The notes: generated from the sequence alone by a model not told the origin. A DNA stretch of 64,000 bases from Pseudomonadota bacterium (GCA_021793575.1 JAJYSM010000002.1:1-64000); one strand, 5' to 3'. Shown: positions 30,596-40,026, counted from the first letter of the stretch. A program made the numbers and translations.

Positions 30596-32122
30596 TCAGT
30601 GCCCGCCGGTCGCGGCGCCGGTCTTGGCGGTGAACGGCGGCCTGGCCAGCCAGATCACGAACACCAGCGCGATGAAGATCCAGCCGAGCACGCGGAACAC
30701 CTCGTCGAACGCGATCTGGAAGCCCTGCTGGGTGATCATGTTGTTGATCAGGCTGCCGCCGAGCCGGGTGTCGCCGTGGCCCAGCTGCCGCAGCGACGCC
30801 TGCGCGATCGGGTTGTAGGCGGTGATGCCTTCGGCCAGCTGCTCGTGATGCACCACCGCGCGCCGGTCCCACATCAGCGTGGTGAGCGAGGCGGCGAAGC
30901 TGCCGCCCAGCGTGCGCAGGAAGGTGGCCAGACCCGAGCCGGCGGCGATCTCGTTCTGCTGCAGGTCGGACAGCAGGATCGACAGGATCGGCATGAAGAA
31001 CAGCGCCACGCCCAGGCCCTGCAGCAGCTGCACCATGGCCACGTGATTGAAGTCGACGCCCAGATAGAAGTCCGACCGTAGGAAGCAGGTAATGCCCATC
31101 ACCACGAACGCCGCCGAGGCGACCAGCCGCAGGTCGAACCGATTGGCGTATTTGCCGACGAACACCGTCAGCAGCACCGGAATGATGCCCAGCGGCGCGG
31201 TGGCGTAGCCGGCCCAGGTGGAGGTGTAGCCGAGGTTGCGCTGCAGCCACAGCGGCACCAGCAGGCCGATCGCGAAAAACGCGGCGTAGGCCAGCACCAG
31301 CGCCAGCGTGCCGGCGCTGAAGTTGCGATGACGAAACAGCTTCAGGTTGACGATCGGGTCCTTGTCGGTGAGTTCCCAGATCAGGAACACCGCCAGCGCG
31401 ATCGCCGACACCAGCGCGGTGACCACGATGAAGGTGGAGTTGAACCAGTCCTCGTCGTTGCCCTTGTCCAGCACGATCTGCAGCGCGCCGACGCCGATGA
31501 TCAGGCTGATCAGGCCGACGTAGTCCATCTTCGGCCGCTCGGTGGTTTCCACCCGGCCCTTCATCTGGTTCGCCACCACCATGCTGGCGAAGATGCCGAT
31601 CGGCACGTTGATGAAGAAGATCCACGGCCACGAATAGTTGTCGGTGATCAGCCCGCCCAGGATCGGCCCGGCGATCGGCGCCACCACCGTCACCATCGCC
31701 AGCAGTGCCAGCGCCATGCCGCGCTTGGCCGGCGGATAGATGCCGATCAGCATGCTCTGGGTGATCGGGTACATCGGCCCGGCCACCGCACCCTGGATCG
31801 CGCGGAACACGATCAGCATGCCCATGCTCTGCGAGATGCCGCACAGGAACGAGGTCAGCGCAAACAGCAGGGTCGACCACACGAACAGCTTCACCTCGCC
31901 GAAGCGGCGCGTGAGAAAGCCGGTCAGCGGCAGCGAGATCGCCATGCTCACCGCGAACGAGGTGATCACCCAGGTGCTCTGGTTCGAGCTCACGCCGAGG
32001 TTGCCGGCGATCGTCGGCAGCGAGACGTTGGCGATCGTCGTGTCCAGCACCTGCATGAAGGTGGCCAGCGACAGGCCGATCGTGCTGAGCGCCAGGTTGG
32101 GTGGACGGAATGGTGTGGTCAT
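30596..32122 (-). CDS. emrB: DHA2-family MFS drug efflux transporter (EmrB type)
   Basis: 14-TM-like hydrophobic protein; LDTTIANVSLPTIAGNLGVS, PLTGFLTRRFGEVKLF, GAVAGPMYPI. Confidence 0.93.
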   Translation of the reverse strand: MTTPFRPPNLALSTIGLSLATFMQVLDTTIANVSLPTIAGNLGVSSNQSTWVITSFAVSMAISLPLTGFLTRRFGEVKLFVWSTLLFALTSFLCGISQSMGMLIVFRAIQGAVAGPMYPITQSMLIGIYPPAKRGMALALLAMVTVVAPIAGPILGGLITDNYSWPWIFFINVPIGIFASMVVANQMKGRVETTERPKMDYVGLISLIIGVGALQIVLDKGNDEDWFNSTFIVVTALVSAIALAVFLIWELTDKDPIVNLKLFRHRNFSAGTLALVLAYAAFFAIGLLVPLWLQRNLGYTSTWAGYATAPLGIIPVLLTVFVGKYANRFDLRLVASAAFVVMGITCFLRSDFYLGVDFNHVAMVQLLQGLGVALFFMPILSILLSDLQQNEIAAGSGLATFLRTLGGSFAASLTTLMWDRRAVVHHEQLAEGITAYNPIAQASLRQLGHGDTRLGGSLINNMITQQGFQIAFDEVFRVLGWIFIALVFVIWLARPPFTAKTGAATGGH

Positions 32123-32169
32123 CGGATCCGATCAGTGATGCAGGAGCGACGTGAGGGGGCAATTCCTGT

Positions 32170-32245
32170 GGGAGCGACTTCAGTCGCGATGCTGTTGCCT
32201 TGATGTACACCGAAGTGCAACAGCATCGCGACTGAAGTCGCTCCC
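32170..32245. repeat. REP/BIME-like palindromic element (29-bp inverted repeat)
   Basis: gggagcgacttcagtcgcgatgctgttgc ... gcaacagcatcgcgactgaagtcgctccc; perfect arms, 18-nt loop; same family as 18209..18289. Confidence 0.9.
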
Positions 32246-32274
32246 GCCAGCAGGGATGGCTTTGCCAACAGCAG

Positions 32275-33477
32275 TCATTTGTGGCCGCCCATGTTGGCGT
32301 GGATGATCTGCGCGATCGCCGCGTCGGCCTTCACCAGCTGCTGCTGGTAGATGTCGGTGCTGAACACCGGCTGGGTCGGCGAATGCTGCGCCAGCGTCGG
32401 GCCGTTGCGGTCGTGCAGGTTCACTTCCACGTTCAGCGACATGCCCAGCCGCAGCGGGTGGCGCTCAAGCTGCTGCGGATCGGTGAACACCACCCGCACC
32501 GGGATGCGCTGCACGATCTTGATCCAGTTGCCGGTGGCGTTCTGCGCCGGCAGCAGCGAGAACGCGCTGCCGGTGCCCACGCCCAGGCTCTCCACCTTGC
32601 CCTTGTACTGCACCGAGCTGCCGTAGACGTCGGAGTCGATCGTCACCGGCTGGCCGATGCGCATGTGGGTGAGCTGGGTTTCCTTGAAGTTGGCGTCCAC
32701 CCATACGCCGTGCAGCGGCACCACCGCCATCAGCGCGGTGCCGGGCAGCACGCGCTGGCCGACCTGCACCGTGCGTTTGGCCACATAGCCGTCCACCGGT
32801 GCCACCAGCACGGTGCGCGCGTCGTCGAGGTACGCGGCGCGCAGCCGGGCGGCGGCGGCCTGCACGTCCGGATGCGAGGCGACCACGGTGTCGTCGACCA
32901 GCACCTTGCTGGTCTGCAACTGCTGCTGCGCGGTGATCAGACCGCTTTCCGCGGTGCTCAGCGCATCGCGCGCATGCGCCAGCTCCTCGGCCGAGATCGC
33001 GCCGGAGCGTGCCAGCCCCACGCGCCGGGTGACATCGGCGCGCGCCTTGTCCACCGCCACCTTGCGGATCGCCATGTCGGCCTGCGCACCGTTGACGTTG
33101 CTGTACAGGCCGCGCACCTTGCGCACGGTATTGGCCAGGTTGGCCTTGGCCTCGGCCAGCAGCACGTCGGCGTCGCTGGGGTCGAAGCGCACCAGCACCT
33201 CACCGGCGTGCACGCGGTCGCCGTCGTCGGCGCCGATGCTGACCACGCTGCCGGCGATCTGCGGGGTGATCTGCACCACGTTGCCGTTGACGTAGGCGTC
33301 GTCGGTGCTCTCGTACCAGCGGCCGTCGAGGAAGTACCACAGCGCCCACGCGATCACGCCGAGCACGACGATCACGGCGAGCAGGCGCAGCAGCAGGCCA
33401 CGCGGGCTTTTCCTGGGAGGAGCGGCGACGGCCGTGCTGGCAGCCGTGTTGGCAGAGGAATCGGGTTGGCTGGACAT
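32275..33477 (-). CDS. emrA: HlyD-family membrane fusion protein (EmrA type)
   Basis: TDDAYVNGNVVQITPQIAGSVVSIGADDGDRVHAGEVLVRFD; APVDGYVAKRTVQVGQRV. Confidence 0.94.
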   Translation of the reverse strand: MSSQPDSSANTAASTAVAAPPRKSPRGLLLRLLAVIVVLGVIAWALWYFLDGRWYESTDDAYVNGNVVQITPQIAGSVVSIGADDGDRVHAGEVLVRFDPSDADVLLAEAKANLANTVRKVRGLYSNVNGAQADMAIRKVAVDKARADVTRRVGLARSGAISAEELAHARDALSTAESGLITAQQQLQTSKVLVDDTVVASHPDVQAAAARLRAAYLDDARTVLVAPVDGYVAKRTVQVGQRVLPGTALMAVVPLHGVWVDANFKETQLTHMRIGQPVTIDSDVYGSSVQYKGKVESLGVGTGSAFSLLPAQNATGNWIKIVQRIPVRVVFTDPQQLERHPLRLGMSLNVEVNLHDRNGPTLAQHSPTQPVFSTDIYQQQLVKADAAIAQIIHANMGGHK

Positions 33478-33486
33478 GCTGCTGCC

Positions 33487-35019
33487 TCAGGAACGTGAAG
33501 TGCTGGAAGAGGGGGCGGGCGCGGCGGAAGCGGCCGCCGCCGGCGCCGCGGAAGCGGGTGGAAGCTCGTGCGGCGTGGGCCGATAGCCACCGCCGAGCGC
33601 CTGGATCAGCTGCACCGAGCGGATCACCTGCTGCGCCTGCAGCGCGGCCATGCCGCGCTCGGCGGCGAGCAGCTGCCGGCGCACGCCGAGCGCTTCCAGA
33701 TAGCTGCCGATGCCGGCCCGGTAGCGCTGCTGCGCCAGCTGCCAGGCGCCGCGGGCGGCGTCCTGCGCACGCTGCTGGGCGGCCATCTGCGCGCGCAGCG
33801 ACTGCAGCGCGGAGAGCTCGTCGGCAACCTGGTTGACCGCGCCGACCAGCGCCTGGTTGTACTGTGCTACGGCAAGGTCGTATTGCGCATCGCGGCCGCG
33901 CAGGTTGGCGCGCAGGCGGCCGCCGTCGAAGATCGGCAGGCTGATCGACGGGCCCAGTTGATAGAACCGCGCGGGCAGCTCGAACAGGTTGTGCCCGCCC
34001 AGCGTGATCAGGCCGGCCATCGCGCCGATGCTGACGTTGGGCAGGAATTCGGTCTTCGCCGCCTGGATGTCCTTGCTCGCCGCCTCGACCCGCCAGCGCG
34101 CGGCGACCAGGTCGGCGCGATGGCCGAGCAGGCCTACCGGCAGGTTGTCCGGCACCGCCAGTTCGGCGGGCCGCAGCAGCTGCGGACGGGCGATGTCGCG
34201 GCCACGATCCGGGCCCTTGCCCAGCAGCACCGCCAGCGCTGAGCGGGCGGCGTCGATCGCGCGCGCGGCCAGCGCCACCTGTTGCTCGGCGCTGGCCACT
34301 TCGGCGTCGCCCTGGCGCAGCTGGATCTGGTTGTCGATGCCGGCGGCGACGCGCTGGCGGGTCAGCTCGCGCGCCTTGCTGGCGCGCCCCAGTTCGGCCC
34401 GGCTCAGATCCTGCTGGGTGAAGGCGTAGCCGAGCTGGGCATAAGCGGCGGCGACATTGCCGGACAGCTCGATGCGCGCGGCGCGCGTCTCGATCTCGGC
34501 GGCGCGCGCGGTGCCCAGCGCGGCCTGCCACGCGGCGCGCCTGCCGCCCCACAGATCCAGCCCCCACTTGAAGCTGACATCGCCGTATTTGGCCACCCGG
34601 AAATGACCGCCGCCGACCTTGGCCGGTAGCACCGTGGTGGGCAGTCGGGCGCCGGCCACGCTGGCGCCGGCATTCACGCTGGGGCCGCGCGCAGCGTCGG
34701 CGGCGCCCACCGCGGCCTGCGCCGCGCGCGCCCGCGCATCGGCCACGGCCAGCCCGGGGTTGTCGCGCAGCGCCTCGGCCATCAGCGCGTCGAGCTGGGG
34801 ATCGCCCAGCCCGCTCCACCAGTCGGCCTGCGGCCAGGCGGCAGGCGACAGCGTCACGCCGCTGAGGCTGCGCGCGGTCTGCAGCGACGACGGCGCGATC
34901 GCCTGGCCGTCCGGATGCAGGCCGCCGCTGCTGACGCAGCCGGCGAGGGCCAGGGTGATGGCGGCGACCGCCACGAAAGGCACGCGCATGGAAGGGAGTC
35001 CGGGCAAAGAGAAAGTCAT
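33487..35019 (-). CDS. Efflux outer membrane lipoprotein (NodT/OprM family)
   Basis: LALAGCVSS lipobox; W..GLGDPQLDALMAEALRDNPGLAVADARARAAQA. Start ATG overlaps the MarR stop (ATGA). Confidence 0.93.
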   Translation of the reverse strand: MTFSLPGLPSMRVPFVAVAAITLALAGCVSSGGLHPDGQAIAPSSLQTARSLSGVTLSPAAWPQADWWSGLGDPQLDALMAEALRDNPGLAVADARARAAQAAVGAADAARGPSVNAGASVAGARLPTTVLPAKVGGGHFRVAKYGDVSFKWGLDLWGGRRAAWQAALGTARAAEIETRAARIELSGNVAAAYAQLGYAFTQQDLSRAELGRASKARELTRQRVAAGIDNQIQLRQGDAEVASAEQQVALAARAIDAARSALAVLLGKGPDRGRDIARPQLLRPAELAVPDNLPVGLLGHRADLVAARWRVEAASKDIQAAKTEFLPNVSIGAMAGLITLGGHNLFELPARFYQLGPSISLPIFDGGRLRANLRGRDAQYDLAVAQYNQALVGAVNQVADELSALQSLRAQMAAQQRAQDAARGAWQLAQQRYRAGIGSYLEALGVRRQLLAAERGMAALQAQQVIRSVQLIQALGGGYRPTPHELPPASAAPAAAASAAPAPSSSTSRS

Positions 35020-35492
35020 GATTTGTCGCGCAGCGCGTGCAGCACGCGCTCCAGGTAATCGTGCAACTGCGCCCGCTCGGTTTCGCTCAGCGAGCGCTGC
35101 GCGGCGGTCATCACGCGGTCGCCGCAGACGAACGCGGTGTTCTGCCACATGGTGCTGCCGGCCTCGGTCAGCTCGATGCGCAGGGTGCGGCGATCCTGCT
35201 CGTGCGGGCTGCGGCGCAGATAGCCCTTGCGCTCCAGCTGATCCAGCTGGCGCGTCATGGCGCCGCCGTCCAGCTCGACCGCGCGCGCCAGCTCGGTGGC
35301 CGACAGCGGCCCCAGCTGCTGCGCCTTCTTCAGGATCAGGTACTGGGTGAAGCTCAGATCCAATCCCTGACGGGCGAATTCCGCCTCCAGCGCGTTGACC
35401 AGCTCGGAGCGCACCATGGTCAGCAGCATGCCCAGGCTGGGCGGAACCACCGGCGTGCTGACGGGAGTGGCGGGAGGCAGGTTCGGCTTCAT
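35016..35492 (-). CDS. MarR-family transcriptional regulator
   Basis: LDLSFTQYLILKKAQQLGPLSATELARAVELDGGAMTRQLDQLERKGYLRRSPHEQDRRTLRIELTEAG. Confidence 0.94.
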   Translation of the reverse strand: MKPNLPPATPVSTPVVPPSLGMLLTMVRSELVNALEAEFARQGLDLSFTQYLILKKAQQLGPLSATELARAVELDGGAMTRQLDQLERKGYLRRSPHEQDRRTLRIELTEAGSTMWQNTAFVCGDRVMTAAQRSLSETERAQLHDYLERVLHALRDKS

Positions 35493-35515
35493 GCCGCGGC
35501 ATTCTATTGCCGGGA

Positions 35516-35539
35516 ATATATTTGTCAAGGCAAATATAT
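35516..35539. promoter_or_regulatory. Inverted repeat atatatttg-tcaagg-caaatatat, candidate MarR operator
   Basis: Perfect 9-bp arms, 6-nt spacer, just upstream of the MarR start (35492, minus strand). Confidence 0.75.
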
Positions 35540-35659
35540 GCCAGTTTATGTTTGTTTCAGCAAGATGATGCCGCGCCCTCCGGTCGCATGAAGCTCGGTC
35601 GTGAATTTTCAGAGGCTGCACGCAGCCATGCGCTGGAATGCGCTATGGTGCACCTTACA

Positions 35660-35669
35660 CACTTAAGTG
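35660..35669. promoter_or_regulatory. 10-bp palindrome CACTTAAGTG immediately upstream of the ArsR start; candidate operator
   Basis: Ends 4 nt before the ATG at 35674. Confidence 0.45.
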
Positions 35670-35673
35670 AAAT

Positions 35674-36570
35674 ATGGAATCAGCGATGCGCAAAGCCGCC
35701 GCCATGCATGCCCGCGCCCACGACACGGCGCGGCTGCTGCGCGCGCTGGGCAACGCGCGGCGGCTGCTGATCCTGTGCCGGCTGCACACCCGCGGCGAAG
35801 CCAGTGCCGGCCAGCTGGCCGAGGAGCTGGACCTGGGGCTATCGGCGCTGTCGCAGCATCTCAGCCGGATGCTCGCCGAGGGCCTGCTCAGCCAGCGCCG
35901 GCAGGGCCGCCAGCTGTTCTACCGCATCAGCGAATCCGCCTCGGGACAACTGCCGCGGTTGCTCGCCAGCATCTGCAGCGACGTTCCGCTGCCCACCCCC
36001 GCAACAGGAGATGACCCGATGAAACCGATCACCATGCTGGCCGCCGTGCTGGGCCTCAGCGTTGCCGCCAGTGCGGGCGTGCGCGCTGCGGATGGCTTCT
36101 GGCAGACCCCGACGATCCAGGGCGCCGGCAAGATGCACGCCCTGCCGCAGGCGGCCTACCAGCCCGACGCCAAGGCCACCTACAAGGTGGTGTTCGGCCT
36201 CACCGGCGCGGCCGCCAAGCCCGACCAGGTCAGCCCGGGGCTGGAACGGGTGGCGCGTGCGGTGAACCTGTACGTGCACGCCGGCGTGCCGCTGAAGCAC
36301 CTGCACTTCGTGGCGATCGCCTACGGCGCGGCCACCGCGATCGCGCTCGACGATGCCCACTACCAGAAGCAGTACGGCGTGCCCAACCCCAACCTGCCGG
36401 TGATCGCGCAGCTGCGCAAGGCCGGCGTCGACGTCGCCGTGTGCGGGCAGGCGGTGGCCGAGCACGAGTACAAGTACGACTGGATCGACAAGCGCGTGAC
36501 ACTGGCGCTGTCGGGGCTCACCACCATCATCGAGCTGCAGCAGAAGGGCTATGCCCTGATGCCGCTCTGA
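35674..36570 (+). CDS. ArsR-family (BigR/SqrR-type) HTH in frame with an exported DsrE-domain segment
   Basis: N-terminal LLRALGNARRLLILCRLHTRGEASAGQLAEELDLGLSALSQHLSRM (ArsR); then MKPITMLAAVLGLSVAASAGVRA signal-like segment; then DsrE-like YKVVFGLTG...GVDVAVCGQAV. No stop in between; internal ATG at 36019 preceded by aggag. Confidence 0.85.
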   Translation: MESAMRKAAAMHARAHDTARLLRALGNARRLLILCRLHTRGEASAGQLAEELDLGLSALSQHLSRMLAEGLLSQRRQGRQLFYRISESASGQLPRLLASICSDVPLPTPATGDDPMKPITMLAAVLGLSVAASAGVRAADGFWQTPTIQGAGKMHALPQAAYQPDAKATYKVVFGLTGAAAKPDQVSPGLERVARAVNLYVHAGVPLKHLHFVAIAYGAATAIALDDAHYQKQYGVPNPNLPVIAQLRKAGVDVAVCGQAVAEHEYKYDWIDKRVTLALSGLTTIIELQQKGYALMPL

Positions 36571-36596
36571 TCCACCCTGGGCGCGCGGAGAGCAGC

Positions 36597-37541
36597 ATGC
36601 ACAAGGCACGAAGTCGCCGGCGCGGGCTGGCGCTGGCGCTGCTGACGGCGGCGATCGGCAGCACTGCAGCGGCGGCGCCGCCCGACTACCTGCCGCCGTG
36701 GAATCCGCCGCCCGCCGGCGGGGTGCAGTTCAGCGCACCGCCGGTGGACGCCATCGCCGACCTGCACGGCGACATCGTCGATCCGCAGCTGACGGTATTT
36801 TTCGCCGGCAACCAGTTCATGGTGGTGCACGACCTGCTGGCGGCGTTCCGGCAGGCCTATCCGCAGTACCGGCGCATCTTCGTCGAGACGCTGCCGCCGG
36901 GCATCCTGGCCAGGCAGATCGAGACCGGCTCGCTGGTGATGGGCAACCTGCGCATCGCGCTGAAGCCGGACGTGTTTACCGCCGGCAAGGCGTCGATCGC
37001 CGCACAGCAGAAACAACACGGCTGGTTTGCCGACACCTGCGACTACGCGCGCAACCCGCTCGCGATCCTGGTCGCGCAGGGCAACCCGAAAGGCATCCAC
37101 GGCCTGGCCGATCTCGGCCGCCCGGACGTGCGCGTGAGCATGCCGAACCCGGCGTGGGAGGGCATCGCGCGGCAGATCGAGGCCAGCTACCGCAAGGCCG
37201 GCGGCCAGGCGCTGGACACCGCGATCATGCACACCAAGCTGGCCGACGGCAGCACCTTTCTCACCCGCATCCATCATCGGCAGACGCCGCTGCGCGTGCT
37301 GCAGGGGGATTCCGACGCCGGCGTGGTGTGGTCGACCGAGGCGTATTTCCAGCAGCAGATCCTGCATCATCCGGTGCAGACGGTGGCGATACCGGCCGCG
37401 CAGAACAGCATGGCCACCTATACCGTCGCGCGCATGAAGGATGCGCCGCACGCGCAGGCGGCGAAGGATTTTCTCGCCTTCATGCAGACCCCGGCGGCGC
37501 AGGCGATCTACCGCAAGTACGACTTCCTGCCACCGCACTGA
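36597..37541 (+). CDS. Periplasmic solute-binding protein (ModA-like/PBP type II), no transporter partners adjacent
   Basis: Signal peptide; LTVFFAGNQFMVVHDLLAAFRQAYPQYRRIFVETLPPGILARQIETG...RNPLAILVAQGNPKGIHGLADLGRPDVRVSMPNP. Confidence 0.78.
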   Translation: MHKARSRRRGLALALLTAAIGSTAAAAPPDYLPPWNPPPAGGVQFSAPPVDAIADLHGDIVDPQLTVFFAGNQFMVVHDLLAAFRQAYPQYRRIFVETLPPGILARQIETGSLVMGNLRIALKPDVFTAGKASIAAQQKQHGWFADTCDYARNPLAILVAQGNPKGIHGLADLGRPDVRVSMPNPAWEGIARQIEASYRKAGGQALDTAIMHTKLADGSTFLTRIHHRQTPLRVLQGDSDAGVVWSTEAYFQQQILHHPVQTVAIPAAQNSMATYTVARMKDAPHAQAAKDFLAFMQTPAAQAIYRKYDFLPPH

Positions 37542-37551
37542 GAGGCACGGC

Positions 37552-38223
37552 ATGACCTTCACCCATCGCAAAGCGCGCATCCCGGGGCCACTGCTGGCGC
37601 TGCTGCTGGCTGCGCCGGGCGCCATGGCCGCAGACGCTGCCGTCATCGCGCAGCAGGGCAATGGCCGCGGCGCGCCAGCGTGCCAGACCTGCCACGGCGC
37701 GGATGGCGCGGGTCAGGCGGCGGCCGGGTTTCCGCGGCTGGCTGGCCTGAATGCGGCCTACCTGCGCAAGCAGCTGGACGATCTGGCCAGCGGTGCCCGC
37801 GGCAGCGCGGTGATGCAGCCGATTGCCACCGCGCTGAGCGCAGCGGAGCGCGCGGCGATGGCCGGCTACTACAGCGGGCTGCCGATCCCCGCCGCGCTGG
37901 CCCGGCCCGGCACGCCGATGCCGGCGGCCGACAGCGTGGGCGCGCAGCTGGCCCTGCGCGGCCGCTGGCCGCGGCAGGTGCCCGCCTGCGTGCAGTGCCA
38001 CGGCCCCGACGGCGTCGGCGTGGGCGCCCACTTCCCGCCGCTGGCGGGGCAGTCGGCCACCTATATCGCGGCGCAGCTGAAGGCATGGCAGCAGGGCACG
38101 CGTCACAACGATCCGCTGCAGCTGATGCAGCACATCAGCCACGCGCTGAGCGAGCAGGACATCGCCGCGGTCGCCGGCTGGTTTGCGGCGCAGCCGCTGC
38201 CGGCAGCGGGAGCAACGCGATGA
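37552..38223 (+). CDS. Diheme cytochrome c (c4-like)
   Basis: Two CxxCH motifs (CQTCH, CVQCH), signal peptide, FPRLAGLNAAYLRKQL and FPPLAGQSATYIAAQL repeats. Confidence 0.92.
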   Translation: MTFTHRKARIPGPLLALLLAAPGAMAADAAVIAQQGNGRGAPACQTCHGADGAGQAAAGFPRLAGLNAAYLRKQLDDLASGARGSAVMQPIATALSAAERAAMAGYYSGLPIPAALARPGTPMPAADSVGAQLALRGRWPRQVPACVQCHGPDGVGVGAHFPPLAGQSATYIAAQLKAWQQGTRHNDPLQLMQHISHALSEQDIAAVAGWFAAQPLPAAGATR

Positions 38224-39170
38224 AGGCGCATCGGCTCGGCGCGCTGGCGCTGCTGGCACTGGCAGCCTGTTCCTCGCGGGTGCCGCCGCCGCCATCCGCG
38301 GCACCCGCGGCCAGCGCGCCTGCGGCGGTCGCGGCGCACCCTCGTGCTGTCGTCGACAGCACGGCAAAAGCGTTCACGCCGCCGCCCGAATCGGCGATAC
38401 CCGCCGGCCCGTTCGGCGACGCGGTGCGCCAGGGCCGCGCCATCTTCGTGCACACGCACGAGTACGCGAAGGCGTATGTCGGCAACGGCCTGCGCTGCAG
38501 CAACTGCCATCTCGACGCCGGCCGCCTCGCGCACTCGGCGCCGCTGTGGGGCGCGTATGTGGCGTATCCGCAGTACCGCCGCAAGAACGGTCATGTGAAC
38601 AGCCTGGGCGAACGCATCCAGGGCTGCTTCCGCTTCAGCATGAACGGCAAGGCGCCGCCGCTGGGCAGCCCCGAAATGGTGGCGCTGGAAAGCTATGCCT
38701 ACTGGCTGGCGACCGGCGCGCCGGTCGGTGCCCGGCTGGCCGGCGCGGGCTATCCGAAGCAGGGTTTCAAGCCGCCGCAGCCGCCGGACTATGCGCGCGG
38801 CCAGGCGGTATTCGTGCGCGACTGCGCGCTGTGCCACGGTGCCGACGGCCAGGGCCAGCAGGTGGCCGGCCGCTATGTGTTCCCGCCGCTGTGGGGGCCG
38901 CATTCCTTCAACTGGGGCGCCGGCATGGCGCAGCTGGACAACGCCGCCGCCTTCATCAAGGCCAACATGCCGCTGAGCCGCGGCGGCACCTTGAGCGACC
39001 AGGACGCGTGGGACGTGGCGATGTACATGGACGGCCACGAGCGCCCGCAGGATCCGCGCTACAAGGGAAATCTCGAACAAACACGCAGGCAGTACCACGA
39101 CTCGTCGCTGTCGCTGTACGGCACCGTGGTCGATGGCCGCCTGCTCGGCGCGCGGCCCGGTCACCGATGA
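38220..39170 (+). CDS. Diheme cytochrome c, TsdA (thiosulfate dehydrogenase)-like lipoprotein
   Basis: CSNCH and CALCH; LGERIQGCFRFSMNGKAPP; YVFPPLWGPHSFNWGAGMAQLDNAAAFIKANMPL. ATGA overlap with upstream gene. Confidence 0.85.
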   Translation: MKAHRLGALALLALAACSSRVPPPPSAAPAASAPAAVAAHPRAVVDSTAKAFTPPPESAIPAGPFGDAVRQGRAIFVHTHEYAKAYVGNGLRCSNCHLDAGRLAHSAPLWGAYVAYPQYRRKNGHVNSLGERIQGCFRFSMNGKAPPLGSPEMVALESYAYWLATGAPVGARLAGAGYPKQGFKPPQPPDYARGQAVFVRDCALCHGADGQGQQVAGRYVFPPLWGPHSFNWGAGMAQLDNAAAFIKANMPLSRGGTLSDQDAWDVAMYMDGHERPQDPRYKGNLEQTRRQYHDSSLSLYGTVVDGRLLGARPGHR

Positions 39171-39189
39171 CGCCGCTGCCTGCCAATGA

Positions 39190-40026
39190 ATGCGCAGCCC
39201 ACCGCAACTCCCACTTACGCTGGATACCCGCGCCTTGAACAGCAGCAGCCTGAACCGCCCCGCCGCAACCGCCCGCCGCGCCATGCCGTGGATCGCGTCT
39301 CTGCTCGCGGCCCTGGCCGCCTGCGCGCAGGCGCAGGACGTGCCAGCGCCGATCCGCGCGCTGGCCGGCCAGGGCGTCACGATCAAGGGTCCGCTGACGG
39401 CACCGCCGGGCTTCAAGGGCTATGTCGGCGACTACCGCGGGCGGTCGCTGCCGATCTACCTGCTGCCCGACGGCCAGCACGTGGTGATCGGCACCCTGCT
39501 CGACGCCAGCGGCAACGACCTCACCCGCGCGCCGCTACAGGCCGCCGCCACGCCGTCGCTGGGCGCGGCGGCCTGGGCGCAGCTGGCCAAGGCCAGCTGG
39601 ATCGCCGAAGGCGCCACCCACCCGAAGCGCATCGTGTATGTGTTCACCGATACCGAGTGCCCGTATTGCCACAAGCTGTGGGCGGCCACCCAGCCGCTGC
39701 TGGCCGGCGGCGACGTGCAGGTGCGCCACGTGATGGTGGCGGTGATCGCGCCGCAGAGCCGCAGCCGCGCGGCGGCGATACTCGATGCGGCCAATCCGCA
39801 GGCGGCGCTGCAGCAGCACGAGCGCAGCTTCGGCCACAGCACGCTGGCACCGCTGCCGAACGTGCCCGCGGCCACCGCCCGCCGCATCGACGCCAACAAC
39901 GCGCTGATGGAAAAGCTGGGCATCGAGGGCACGCCGGCAACGATCTACAAAGACGCGGCTGGCCAGATTCGCATGCTGCAGGGCATGCTGCCCGAGGACC
40001 GCTTGAAGGCGATCTTCGGTGACTGA
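39190..40026 (+). CDS. dsbG: DsbG/DsbC-like periplasmic thiol:disulfide protein
   Basis: VYVFTDTECPYCHKLWAATQPLL; GIEGTPATIYKD; signal-like N-terminus. Confidence 0.85.
   Translation: MRSPPQLPLTLDTRALNSSSLNRPAATARRAMPWIASLLAALAACAQAQDVPAPIRALAGQGVTIKGPLTAPPGFKGYVGDYRGRSLPIYLLPDGQHVVIGTLLDASGNDLTRAPLQAAATPSLGAAAWAQLAKASWIAEGATHPKRIVYVFTDTECPYCHKLWAATQPLLAGGDVQVRHVMVAVIAPQSRSRAAAILDAANPQAALQQHERSFGHSTLAPLPNVPAATARRIDANNALMEKLGIEGTPATIYKDAAGQIRMLQGMLPEDRLKAIFGD

Noticed and set aside
36019-36570. Annotating the DsrE segment as an independent gene only
   Set aside because: No stop codon separates it from the ArsR segment in the given sequence, so it is reported as one ORF with a possible internal start.
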